Part shown: positions 16,197 to 26,000 of the stretch, piece after piece
How the letters are laid out: each line of letters starts with the position of its first letter
Numbering within the stretch: the first letter of the stretch is position 1
Source: Bacteroidia bacterium
GTDB lineage: Bacteria; Bacteroidota; Bacteroidia; B-17B0; Aurantibacillaceae
NCBI GenBank assembly: GCA_016787785.1
Contig: JAEUTO010000006.1
Location: forward strand, 1 to 64,000
DNA length: 64,000 nt
Direction of reading: 5' to 3'
Made by a program: the position numbers and the translations under genes
The notes under the pieces: generated by a model
Told to the model about the DNA's origin: nothing
Database searches by the model: none
The model's input: only the letters and a program-made list of their open reading frames with translations

Positions 16197-17300
16197 ATGG
16201 AAGTCACGACTTTAAAAAACTCCGATCTATCTAAAGATCCGGTTATTGGCCAAATGAGCCTGCACAATCATGAGCAAATTTTATTTTGTAATGATAACGC
16301 TACCGGATTAAAAGCAATTATAGCAATTCATAATACAGTGCTTGGTCCATCATTGGGCGGTACACGTATGTGGAACTACGCTAACGAAATGGAAGCGTTA
16401 CATGACGTGCTGCGTTTATCGCGTGGTATGACCTACAAGTCTTCTGTTGCGGGTTTAAATCTTGGCGGTGGAAAAGCCGTGATAATTGGCGATGCCAAAA
16501 AAATTAAAAACGAAGCGCTACTGCGCCGTTTTGGAAAATTTGTTGACAGCCTTGGTGGTAAGTATATTACTGCCGAAGATGTGGCAATGACCAGTCGCGA
16601 TATGGAGATCATCAAAATGGAAACGGATTATGTAAGTGGTTTACCCGAAAACATGGGTGGTAGCGGCGACCCTAGTCCGGTTACTGCTTACGGTGTATAT
16701 GTGAGTATGAAAGCCAGTGCAAAAGAAACCTGGGGAAGTGATAGTTTAAGTGGTAAAAAAGTTTTAGTGCAAGGTATTGGTCATGTTGGTGAAGTGTTGG
16801 TTGATCATTTAACGAAAGAAGGCGCTAAAGTTTACATCAACGATATTAGCGAGGAGCGTTTAAAAGCTGTGGCCGATAAGTACAAAGCAGAAGTTGTTGC
16901 CGCTGATAAAATGTTCGATCTTGATATTGATGTGTACGCACCTTGTGCTTTAGGCGCAACGGTTAATGACGATACATTAAATAAATTAAAATGTAAGATC
17001 ATTTGTGGCGCTGCAAACAATCAATTGGCAGATGAAAAAATTCATGGTGCTTTAGTAGCGAAAAAAGGAATTTTATATGCTCCTGATTTTGTGGTGAACG
17101 CTGGTGGGATCATTAATGTGTATTATGAATTAGAAGGCTATAACAGAGAGAGAGCGCTTTCACACGCTGAAAAGATATATGATACAACCTTTAATTTATT
17201 TCAATTAGCTAAAAAGGAAAACATTTTAACTTACCAGGCTGCAAATAAATTGGGCGAACAACGCATTGAAGCAATTGCCCGTATTAATGCTGTACTTTAG
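16197..17300 (+). CDS. Leucine dehydrogenase (Glu/Leu/Phe/Val dehydrogenase family)
   Basis: NAD-dependent oxidative deamination of branched-chain amino acids to 2-oxo acids. The 367 residues match the family length. Domain I carries the substrate motif LGGTRMW and LNLGGGKAVIIGD with the catalytic Lys, plus ITAEDVAMTSRDM. Domain II is a Rossmann fold with VLVQGIGHVGEVLVDHL (GxGxxG). NAGGIINVYYE near the C-terminus is also typical of leucine dehydrogenase. A good promoter precedes it. nusB follows after 20 bases and is probably on the same transcript. The branched-chain aminotransferase elsewhere in the window acts on the same substrates. Confidence 0.93.
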   Translation: MEVTTLKNSDLSKDPVIGQMSLHNHEQILFCNDNATGLKAIIAIHNTVLGPSLGGTRMWNYANEMEALHDVLRLSRGMTYKSSVAGLNLGGGKAVIIGDAKKIKNEALLRRFGKFVDSLGGKYITAEDVAMTSRDMEIIKMETDYVSGLPENMGGSGDPSPVTAYGVYVSMKASAKETWGSDSLSGKKVLVQGIGHVGEVLVDHLTKEGAKVYINDISEERLKAVADKYKAEVVAADKMFDLDIDVYAPCALGATVNDDTLNKLKCKIICGAANNQLADEKIHGALVAKKGILYAPDFVVNAGGIINVYYELEGYNRERALSHAEKIYDTTFNLFQLAKKENILTYQAANKLGEQRIEAIARINAVL

Positions 17301-17320
17301 TACGTAATAAAAATAAATAA

Positions 17321-18259
17321 ATGCTAAATAGAAGGTTCTTAAGAATAAAAGTAATGCAGTCTCTGTACTCGTTCTTTCAGCACGAAAAGGCTGATATGGC
17401 GCAGTTCGAGAAAGAAATGTTCAAGAGCCTTGATAAGATCTTCGAGTTATACCTTTCTATTTTAGGTTTGGTTAGCGATATTCATCATGTGGCATTGGTT
17501 ATGATGGATGAGAATAAAAATAAGCGAATTCCAAACTCCGCTGATCTTGACCCCAATTTAAAATTCGTAAAAAACTCTTTGCTTATTAGTATATCTGAAA
17601 ACAAAGAATTAAAACAACTTCTTGAAAAAAGAAAAATTTCGTGGCAAAATGATTTTGATGTGGTGCGTAAATTATTTGTTGAGATCAGGAATGGTGAGTC
17701 GTATAAAACTTACATGGCATCTACTTCATCAAATACAGTTGAAGATAGAGATTTTGTGATCTCTATGATTACGGAGCATTTAAGTGAAAATGAAGTGTTG
17801 ATCTCTTTATTTGAAGAAAAAAATATGCATTGGGCAGATGACACTTTTGTGGCATTTAATTCGGTGATCAGGAATTTTGAAGATTTTAATGGCACCTTTG
17901 AATTAAGTCCGCTGCTAAAAGATGAGAAAGATGACATGGAGTTTATGAGCCTGTTATTTAAAAAAACTATTATCTACCGTCAGCAATTCGAAGAGTTGAT
18001 TGGTCGCCACACGCAAAACTGGGAAGTAGAGCGTATTGCCAATATGGATATGTTGCTAATGCAAATGGCCTTGGCCGAGATCATGCACATACCAAACGTG
18101 CCGGTAAAAGCATCGTTAAACGAGTATATTGATATTAGTAAAGAATACAGCACGCCCAACTCTAAAGTATTTGTAAATGGTGTGTTAGATAAAATTATTG
18201 CGGAATTAAAACGCGATAATAAGATCAATAAAACGGGCAGGGGATTGAAAGAGAATTAA
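17321..18259 (+). CDS. nusB: Transcription antitermination factor NusB
   Basis: RNA-binding helical protein that joins the Nus complex on boxA, mainly for rRNA transcription. It has 312 residues, about twice the proteobacterial length. Bacteroidota NusB characteristically has a long N-terminal helical extension (here about 1-190), and the canonical NusB core is at the C-terminus: NWEVERIANMDMLLMQMALAEI, then VPVKASLNEYIDISKEYS and KVFVNGVLDKI. It probably shares a transcript with leucine dehydrogenase. It is convergent with a gene of unknown function. Confidence 0.93.
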   Translation: MLNRRFLRIKVMQSLYSFFQHEKADMAQFEKEMFKSLDKIFELYLSILGLVSDIHHVALVMMDENKNKRIPNSADLDPNLKFVKNSLLISISENKELKQLLEKRKISWQNDFDVVRKLFVEIRNGESYKTYMASTSSNTVEDRDFVISMITEHLSENEVLISLFEEKNMHWADDTFVAFNSVIRNFEDFNGTFELSPLLKDEKDDMEFMSLLFKKTIIYRQQFEELIGRHTQNWEVERIANMDMLLMQMALAEIMHIPNVPVKASLNEYIDISKEYSTPNSKVFVNGVLDKIIAELKRDNKINKTGRGLKEN

Positions 18260-18284
18260 AAACTCCTAGAAATTAAAATACAAT

Positions 18285-19124
18285 TTATTTGGTTCGAATT
18301 CGAGGAAACACACAAGTTCCTTGATAATATGGGCTTAAACCGATTTTTTTTCGATTTTCAAGAATTTCGTCTTTACTTAAATTTGGGATTTCTTTTGAAG
18401 GATAATATGACAAGTATTTTGTTTGTTTATTGTTTCTGTACATTGTTCTGTCCACAAGCGCACAATAATACATGGGAGACACATTTCCGTTTACTAATTC
18501 CTTGTATAAATAGGATGTATAAAGTCTATAGAGCATTGTATCGCTAACGTGCAGAATAATAGTATATATTTCTTCTCCTTGTATATATGGATCAGGCATA
18601 CCATATCTCTGTAGAAAATTTAACAAGCGTTTCTGCACTAAAAAATCTTTTTTTTCATCGAAATTACCTGGCACAGTTCTGTCTTCTTGGTCTAGTCTAA
18701 TGAATGCTTTAATTGAATCACTTATTTCATATTCCTTTGCAGGAATTTTTCTTTTTTCAATTAATTTGATGTGTTGAATTGTACTTTCAGAGATGTTTAA
18801 CTCGGGAAATTTACTTCGAAATTTACTTAGATCATTAGTTAACAATAATCTTGTTTCAGCACTTTTTATCAAATATTCTTTACCACTGACCGTGTCAAGC
18901 TGGAAGTAATAAATTAAGCCTGTATAGAAATAGTCCTTACCTTTTAATTTATTATATTTCTTTTCCAAGGCCGCAAAAATTTTCTTTGCAGAGTCAAGAT
19001 TGCCTTCAACAAATTCATGCTCCGCTTCATTTGCAGCATTCAGATAATCAATATAATTCTGAGCAGAACTATAAAATCCTGTTCCAAAAATAAAAAATAT
19101 TATTAAAAAACGGTTTAGTAGCAT
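18285..19124 (-). CDS. Exported protein of unknown function
   Basis: A 279-residue protein with an N-terminal signal (ending FYSSAQ), so probably periplasmic. The first ~90 residues look like one or two TPR-type helix pairs (AANEAEHEFVEGNLDSAKKIF). The C-terminal half holds LLNFLQRYGMPDP, LVDRTMYRNNKQTKY and NRKKIGLSPYYQG, a pattern I associate with a Bacteroidota family of unknown function but cannot name safely. It lies 27 bases after prmC on the same strand and is probably co-transcribed with it. No catalytic residues are obvious. Base composition is more AT-rich than in prmC. Confidence 0.65.
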   Translation of the reverse strand: MLLNRFLIIFFIFGTGFYSSAQNYIDYLNAANEAEHEFVEGNLDSAKKIFAALEKKYNKLKGKDYFYTGLIYYFQLDTVSGKEYLIKSAETRLLLTNDLSKFRSKFPELNISESTIQHIKLIEKRKIPAKEYEISDSIKAFIRLDQEDRTVPGNFDEKKDFLVQKRLLNFLQRYGMPDPYIQGEEIYTIILHVSDTMLYRLYTSYLYKELVNGNVSPMYYCALVDRTMYRNNKQTKYLSYYPSKEIPNLSKDEILENRKKIGLSPYYQGTCVFPRIRTK

Positions 19125-19151
19125 TAATATAAATTTACTAATAAAACGTGA

Positions 19152-20021
19152 TTATTTTAGCGCTCTCAAAAACCTCGTTTTTCCACTCATATCTTTTATG
19201 AGTTCGACTTTAGAAAATTGTTTGCTCGAATTGGCATAGTCTGCAACATTTTGAGCGGTTATAGGATTTAATTCAAAATACAATTTTCCCTTTGCGTTTA
19301 ATTTTTCTCCACAAAGATCAACTATCTTTTTGTAAAATATAATATCATCTTGTCCGTTTACAAACAAAGCCAAATGTGGTTCGTTATTAATCACATGCTC
19401 ACTTAAAGAAGTTTTTTCGTCCGCTTTAATATAAGGTGGGTTGCTAATGATGACATCAAAAGTGGTCTCAATTTTTTTTGTACTCTCTTTTTCGTTCAAA
19501 ATATCCACTTCAACAAAATGGATCTCTGTTTTATTTAGGTCTGCATTTTTTCTTGCTACATTTAATGCGTCAGCACTTATATCACAGGCGGAAACAAAAC
19601 TGTTCTTTAATTTCTTTTTTATTGCAATTGGAATACAACCGCTGCCTGTTCCAATATCTAAAAGCGATCTTGTAGCTGCGTTCTCCTTTAAAATAAGATC
19701 AACCAATTCTTCTGTTTCGGGCCGGGGAATTAAAACGTAAGGGTTGACAGAGAATTTTAAATTATAGAACCAGGCTTCTTTTAAAATATATTGTATAGGA
19801 ATATTTTTTTTTAATTCCTTGCAGCAAAAATATAATTTCAAAAGATCGCTTTGGTTGAGGTTTTCATTTCTTCTATTTACTATATCTGTTTTTGAAAAAC
19901 CTAAATAATGCTCCAACGCCAAATTAAGTATGGCATCAATTTCAGAACTTTCATAGATAGAATATAATTCTGAATGATAAAAATCTCTAAGGTGAGCAAG
20001 GGAATTAGAGGCAACGCGCAT
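19152..20021 (-). CDS. prmC: Release factor glutamine N5-methyltransferase
   Basis: Methylates the Gln of the GGQ motif in RF1 and RF2 with S-adenosylmethionine. It has 289 residues. The N-terminal helical domain binds the release factor. The methyltransferase core shows motif I LLDIGTGSGCIPIAI, and the family hallmark ISNPPYI, which contacts the glutamine. The preceding segment NPYVLIPRPETEELV is also typical. It starts two bases after the stop of the upstream subtilase, so they are likely transcribed together, though functionally unrelated. Confidence 0.95.
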   Translation of the reverse strand: MRVASNSLAHLRDFYHSELYSIYESSEIDAILNLALEHYLGFSKTDIVNRRNENLNQSDLLKLYFCCKELKKNIPIQYILKEAWFYNLKFSVNPYVLIPRPETEELVDLILKENAATRSLLDIGTGSGCIPIAIKKKLKNSFVSACDISADALNVARKNADLNKTEIHFVEVDILNEKESTKKIETTFDVIISNPPYIKADEKTSLSEHVINNEPHLALFVNGQDDIIFYKKIVDLCGEKLNAKGKLYFELNPITAQNVADYANSSKQFSKVELIKDMSGKTRFLRALK

Positions 20022-20023
20022 TA

Positions 20024-22156
20024 TTAGTTTGCTTTGATAACTTTAAAAGCCATACTTTCACTTGCAGTTATTATTCTTACAAATAATAAACCGTTTGTTT
20101 TTTCGGTTAATTGGGTTGACGATAATTTATAAGAATTACCGTCTACAACATCTTCATAAATTAATTTACCATCTATGCTATAAACGTATAGCTGACCAAT
20201 TAAATTTCTTTCAAAATTAAATGTAATGTTATCTGAAAATGGGTTTGGAAAATAGTTTACATTACTATTTATTAAATGATCTTTGATATCTGTTACGATA
20301 CAGGTCATTGCTGCCAGACCATCTAACTTGCCATAACCCCATTTATAATTTGGTAAGGCTGCACCTGTATACGCATCCTGGTAGGCGCAATTGGTAATCG
20401 CATTTTTAACCTGTATACTTGTTGCTGTTGGATATTTTTGAAGAAACAGCGCTGCTAAACCGGAGACAACCGGCGCTGCTGCAGAAGTGCCTCCGCCCTG
20501 AACATGCAAACTGCCCTGTGCTACAACCTGCGGTGCGTTAGTAATTAAATTTGTTTGCATCCCTAATGCCATAGCACTAAAAACACCGGCGCCTGTTGCA
20601 GAAATGTCGGGTTTTTGGTTATTGGTGCGTGTAGGGCCCCAGCTGCTGCTGGCGGCTAGGGTATTTACGTTTTCACCTGGATTTAAGGCCGCCCAACTCT
20701 GTAAAGTATTAGTTACATCATAATACTGGTTCACGTTTACATAATTGGCAACTGTAGTCACATCATCTAAACACTGAAAACTTGATACAATAGTGCTGTT
20801 AAAATTTGGTGTTGCGTATTTCGTTATCCAGGGATAAGAAGTAGAAGAAGGTAAGCCGGTTGAAACAAAATCAAAATTCCAGGCATCGTGCATACCAACT
20901 CCTTTACTTTCAATACGCCATTTTAAGTTAAGCGTGTCGGCAGTAATTTGTAAATAAAGTTCATACACGCCATCAGTATTAATACTCGCTGATGTTTTTA
21001 CAATACCAATGCGATTGCCGTTAAATTTTAACGTATCACTTTGTATGGAGGATAAGCCGTAATTATAATTTTTAAAACCTATTCTACCAAGATTAAAGTT
21101 ATTTGCTCTGTTTGCTCCAACGCTTATTTGTATATTCTTAATATTATTAGTGTCGGCATAACACCAATAATCTAAAACGGCAGTAGATTTTTTGATCCAG
21201 GTAAAACTTGTATCGTTTAATGGGGGTTGCGTTTTAACGTGGAATTTTATATTACCTGCGTTGCCCGCAGATGCAACCATTACACGGCCAGGAACATTGT
21301 GAACCATGTTCTTAATTAATTTGGCTTCAAGATCAGTTCCATCATGACTTCCGTAATAATTACCAACACTTGCATTAATAACACAAGGCTTGCCAAGTAA
21401 AGTTGCTTTACTAAAAATGTATTGAACAGCGTCTGCAATAGTTGGTCCGCTTGCATTAAAATCCAAAGCAACTACAATAATATCAGCTTTAGAGGCGATA
21501 CCTTCGTGGGTTCCATTTGCTAAGCCGTTGCCGGTAGCAATGCCGCACACATGCGTGCCGTGACCATAATGTGGAAGATCGTTGTGCGTACATTGGTTGG
21601 CGTTTATTTGTGCATCGGTCCACTCAATACCATAATTATAAGGTTGAGGAATTGTTGATCCGGTAATTTGCACCTGATCCCATAAGAATTTTATGCGTGT
21701 ATTTCCTAAAGCATCTTTAAAATCAGGATGTGTAAAATCTGTACCGCTATCAATTATTCCAACAACAATACCTGTTCCGTCGTAAGCCATTGTTAATGGC
21801 GCCTGGCCAAGTTTTACAGGTTTTATTTTGTTCTTAATAACCATTGTATCGTTAGTGGTTTGTTTACCAGGCTCAATAAATTCGGCATACGAAATAATTT
21901 TATGCTCGATAAGTTTTGAGAGAACAGATAAATTACAGGAGATGGAAGCAATATTGCCGGATGAATACTTAAATTTATAGTTGAATTCTTTTTGTGATGA
22001 GATAAGCTTGGAGATATCTCCTTCTACTAATAAGTTATGCTGAATAAAATTATTACCTGCATTAATTTTAAATTTCAATGCATTATTAAAGTTTGTGTTT
22101 TGAGAAAATAAAAAAGATCGAACAAAAAGTAAGACAAATAGAAACTTAAGCTTCAT
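20024..22156 (-). CDS. T9SS-sorted subtilisin-family serine protease
   Basis: A 710-residue secreted protease. ATG 22156 gives signal peptide MKLKFLFVLLFVRSFLFSQ; the frame is open upstream but those residues do not look like a protein start. Residues 20-120 resemble an inhibitor-like propeptide. The catalytic triad is Asp136 (GIIDSGTDFTHPDF), His199 (GHGTHVCGIA) and Ser558 (GGGTSAAAPVVSG). The 350-residue gap between His and Ser holds a beta-rich insert as in subtilases with a PA-like or jelly-roll insert. The last ~75 residues are a type A T9SS domain (NYFPNPFSDNITFNFE). It is divergent from a small exported gene and followed by prmC. Probably digests extracellular protein. Confidence 0.93.
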   Translation of the reverse strand: MKLKFLFVLLFVRSFLFSQNTNFNNALKFKINAGNNFIQHNLLVEGDISKLISSQKEFNYKFKYSSGNIASISCNLSVLSKLIEHKIISYAEFIEPGKQTTNDTMVIKNKIKPVKLGQAPLTMAYDGTGIVVGIIDSGTDFTHPDFKDALGNTRIKFLWDQVQITGSTIPQPYNYGIEWTDAQINANQCTHNDLPHYGHGTHVCGIATGNGLANGTHEGIASKADIIVVALDFNASGPTIADAVQYIFSKATLLGKPCVINASVGNYYGSHDGTDLEAKLIKNMVHNVPGRVMVASAGNAGNIKFHVKTQPPLNDTSFTWIKKSTAVLDYWCYADTNNIKNIQISVGANRANNFNLGRIGFKNYNYGLSSIQSDTLKFNGNRIGIVKTSASINTDGVYELYLQITADTLNLKWRIESKGVGMHDAWNFDFVSTGLPSSTSYPWITKYATPNFNSTIVSSFQCLDDVTTVANYVNVNQYYDVTNTLQSWAALNPGENVNTLAASSSWGPTRTNNQKPDISATGAGVFSAMALGMQTNLITNAPQVVAQGSLHVQGGGTSAAAPVVSGLAALFLQKYPTATSIQVKNAITNCAYQDAYTGAALPNYKWGYGKLDGLAAMTCIVTDIKDHLINSNVNYFPNPFSDNITFNFERNLIGQLYVYSIDGKLIYEDVVDGNSYKLSSTQLTEKTNGLLFVRIITASESMAFKVIKAN

Positions 22157-22194
22157 TTTACATGTTATTTCGTTTAAAATTAATGAAAAAACAC

Positions 22195-22202
22195 GACATT
22201 TG
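22195..22202 (+). promoter_or_regulatory. Near-consensus -7 box before exported gene
   Basis: GACATTTG matches five of six fixed positions of TAnnTTTG. TTTA at 22173-22176 lies 18 bases upstream as a near -33 box. Only three bases separate the box from ATG 22206. Confidence 0.35.
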
Positions 22203-22205
22203 TGT

Positions 22206-22841
22206 ATGATGAGGCGTAATTTATTGGCGTTATTATTCTGTACACTATTAAAAGGTTTTTTAACTGGACAAAGCGATAGTATTATTGTGCCCGCTGATCT
22301 TGGCATTGCCGATGCCGTTTATATTTCCTACTTCGATTTCAGGCATAATAAAGGCGTTCTAAAAGAGCAGATCTCATCCTCATTAAATAAAGAGCAATTA
22401 GATTTTGTGGGTAAGAATCTCGATCAGGAAACATTCACTTATTCTGATGGGCAAAAAACTGCAGAAATAAAATCAAATACGATTTGGGGTTTTGTTCAGA
22501 ATAAAACGCTGTACATCAATTATAAAGGTAGCTTCTACAGGGTGCCAGTTTTTGGATCTGTTTGTTATTTAGTGGCCACAGTAGAAATAGTTGGCGCAGG
22601 TTTTTACGATCCGATGTTTGGTTATGGATCGGGCAGAAGGCAGGAAGTAAGGGAGTTTTTAATTAATTTCTATGATGGTGTAATTACTGAATTTAAAATG
22701 GATGAAGCGGAGATACTACTTAGCCGAGATAAGCTACTGTATACAGAATTTAAAAAGTTGAACCGCAGAAAACAGAAAGAACAAATTTTTAGGTATATTA
22801 GAAAATATAACGAGGCCCACCCGGTTTATTTCCTAAAATAA
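22206..22841 (+). CDS. Exported protein of unknown function
   Basis: A protein of 211 residues from ATG 22206, or 210 from the adjacent ATG 22209. An N-terminal hydrophobic signal ends near TGQ. The mature part reads as a mostly beta domain (FVQNKTLYINYKGSFYRVPVFGS) followed by a Gly-rich hydrophobic stretch and a charged C-terminal helix (EFKKLNRRKQKEQIFRYIRK). I recognise no named family, though similar hypothetical proteins are familiar in Bacteroidota. It is divergent from the subtilase, only 49 bases apart, so they share a control region. The link between them is unknown. Confidence 0.65.
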   Translation: MMRRNLLALLFCTLLKGFLTGQSDSIIVPADLGIADAVYISYFDFRHNKGVLKEQISSSLNKEQLDFVGKNLDQETFTYSDGQKTAEIKSNTIWGFVQNKTLYINYKGSFYRVPVFGSVCYLVATVEIVGAGFYDPMFGYGSGRRQEVREFLINFYDGVITEFKMDEAEILLSRDKLLYTEFKKLNRRKQKEQIFRYIRKYNEAHPVYFLK

Positions 22842-22933
22842 CTTTTTTAACATTTAGGAACCCCTCGAATCGCATTTTGTAGTTTTTTTTAAATTTTGTT
22901 GATTATTCTTAAACTTTTAGGTTAATAATTGGT

Positions 22934-22941
22934 TATCTTTG
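22934..22941 (+). promoter_or_regulatory. -7 box of the GEVED gene
   Basis: TATCTTTG matches TAnnTTTG exactly and lies 60 bases before the preferred ATG at 23002. No clear TTTG is present at -33; a T-rich stretch lies at 22915-22918. Confidence 0.4.
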
Positions 22942-23001
22942 CGTGACGTACTGAATCAATTTAGTGAACTGCACTTAATATTTATTAAACAATTGAAAAA
23001 A

Positions 23002-26000
23002 ATGACAAAAATTTACAAATCAATCTTAAGCTTAGCCTTACTTTTTGCGGGAGTAAAAGGTAGCGCGCAGGTATCTGCGTATAGCTTTACACAATTAAGT
23101 GGTGTGTATAACGCCATACCAATTAGCGGACCAACAACTACAGCAATTGCTGTTGGTAATCAGGATGACAATGTTTATACAAACATTCCAATTGGCTTTA
23201 ATTTTAATTTTAACGGATCATCTTATACGTCAATTGACCTTTGTGTGAATGGCTGGATAAGCATGGGATCTCCAACACCTCCATTCAACTCTTACAATCC
23301 TATTAGTGCAGCAGGTCAACCAACAAATGTGATAGCTTTTTGGGCACGCGATCTTCAAATGGGTCCTGGTCAAACCTGCACAGTTACTTCGGGTAGCAAC
23401 ATTATTGCATTAGCTTACCCTGCAGCTGCGGCAAATAACTTTGCGGTTGGCGATACTATTTCAGGCACAGGCATTCCTTTAAATGCTACAGTTTCTGCTA
23501 TTTCCGCAGGAAACTTGGTGATTTCAGCGCCTGCAACAGCAAATGGTAACCTTATTTTACCAAGAGGATCGATCTCTTATCAGGTATCAGGAGTTGCTCC
23601 CAATCAGGTATTTACTGTGCAATGGAGAAGAACAGGAAGATATTGGAATCAATCTACTGGTGTAGATGACTATTATAATGTACAGATCAAATTATATCAA
23701 ACTACTGATGTAATTGAAATTGTTTATGGTACCTGTGGCACAAATAATGCTTTCTTAAGTACGGGTGAGATCGGTTTAAAAGGTTTAACAAATGCCGATT
23801 TTAATAACCGTGCTATTGCAACTGGAGGTTCATATGCTTCTTCAACAGCAGGCTCTGTAAACTCTGCTACTGCTGCTTTTGATGCTACTACCACTCCTTC
23901 AAACGGTCAGATCTATCGTTGGACTCCACCACTTGCTTGTACCGGTGCGCCAAGCGCAGGTGTTGTGAGTCCTTCACAAAGTATTTGCCCCAATACAACT
24001 GCGGTTGTTTCAAATACAAGTTCAAATTCATTCACCGGTATTACATACCAATGGATGCAAGCGCCTGCAATTGCTGGCCCATGGACTAACGTTACAACTG
24101 GTTCAGGATTTAACACACAAGTATTAACCACGACATCTTTAACCTCTTTAACTTATTACCGCTTAGTTATTACTTGTACCAATTCTGCCCAAAGTGTTAC
24201 TACTACTGTTACATCCGTTAATCCAAATAACCCTGCTACATTATGCTATTGCAACACAAGTTTAGGTGGTAGTGGATGTACCGGTGATAATATTACCAAT
24301 GTGTCAATTTTAGGTACCCCGTTAAATAATAATTCAACCTGTAACTCTAATGTTACTAATGGTACATATACACAATTTCCTCCGGGCCCAAATACAACAG
24401 CTACACTAAACATAGGTATTACTTATTCTATTAGTGTAAATACTACTGCAAGTAATATTGAATCCGTGTGGATTGATTATAATCAAAGCGGAACTTTCGA
24501 TATTAATGAGCACACACAAATTACACTTTCATCCACTGCTAACGTACCAACTATTGCAACGTTTACAGTGCCTGGAACTGCATTGCTTGGTCAAACAGGT
24601 ATGCGTGTACGTTCTAGAGGTACTGGTAATCCTAATGGTCCAACCGATCCTTGTACAAATTTTGGATCAGGAGAAACTGAAGATTATATTGTAACTATTG
24701 GCGCTGCTACAGCCTGTTCTGGTACTCCGGGTGCTAATTCAGCCGTAGCAAGTTTAACAACAGTTTGTCCAAACGGAACGGTAACATTAGGTTTAGCAAC
24801 TTCTTATACTGTTGGTGGTTTAACTTACCAATGGAGCAGTGCATCTGCATTAGCTGGTCCGTACACAGCAATTGCTGGCGCTACAACAGCTGTATACACT
24901 TCAACAAACGTTGCTTCAACAACGTTCTATCGTTGTGTTATTACTTGTACTAATGGTCCGGCAAGCACTACAGCTACACCTGTTCAGGTGGTGGTTAGTG
25001 GTAACCCTTGCCAATGCTCAGGTTATTGCTTAACCTCTGCACCAAGTCAAACTGCTGATGATGAAATTTTTAATGTAACTATTGGAACATTAAATAATAC
25101 ATCCAACTGTAGTCAAACAGGAAGTGCCCCAACATCTACCTTAAGTAAATATTCAAATTATACAGGTATAGTAGGTGCTCCAAATCTTATCGCAGGTTCT
25201 AATTATACATTAGATGTAACCGTTGGACAATGTAACCTTAATGCTTATTCTGGTGGTGTTACTGTTTATATGGATTTTAATAATAATGGTCAGTTCACCG
25301 ATCCGGGCGAACAAGTTTATGCGTCTGCAAGTACATTGTGGGCCGTTGCCGGTACTTTAAACAGTACTGTTATTACTATTCCTCCAACTGCTAATCCTGG
25401 TATCACACGCATGAGAGTAATTGCAGCAGAATCTGTAACAGGTGCTGCGCCTTGTGCCTCCTATGGTTATGGTGAAACTGAAGATTATTGTATTAACATT
25501 GTTGCTGCAGCTGCTTGTTCAGGAGCTCCAGGAGCTAATACTTCAGTTGCTACAACAACAAACGTTTGTCCTAACGCTTCAACTAACTTAGGTTTAGCAA
25601 CTTCTTACACTGTTGGTGGATTAACTTACCAATGGTTCTCGGCACCTGCTCTTTCAGGTCCTTACACGGCTATTTCAGGTGCAACCACTAGCGCGTATAC
25701 AGCTACAAATATTGCAACTACAACTTTCTATCAATGTGTAATTACTTGTACAAATGGTCCTGCAAGCACAACCGCAACGCCGGTTCAGGTTCAGGTTGGC
25801 GGTAGTCCTTGTCAGTGTGGCGGTTATTGCTTAACATCTGCACCAACACAAACTGCCGATGATGAAATTTTTAATGTAACTATTGGTACATTAAATAATA
25901 CTTCAAATTGTAGTCAAACAGGTAGTGCTCCAACATCTACATTAAGTATGTATTCAAATTACACAGGAATAGTAGCTGCGCCAAATCTTGCACAAAACAC

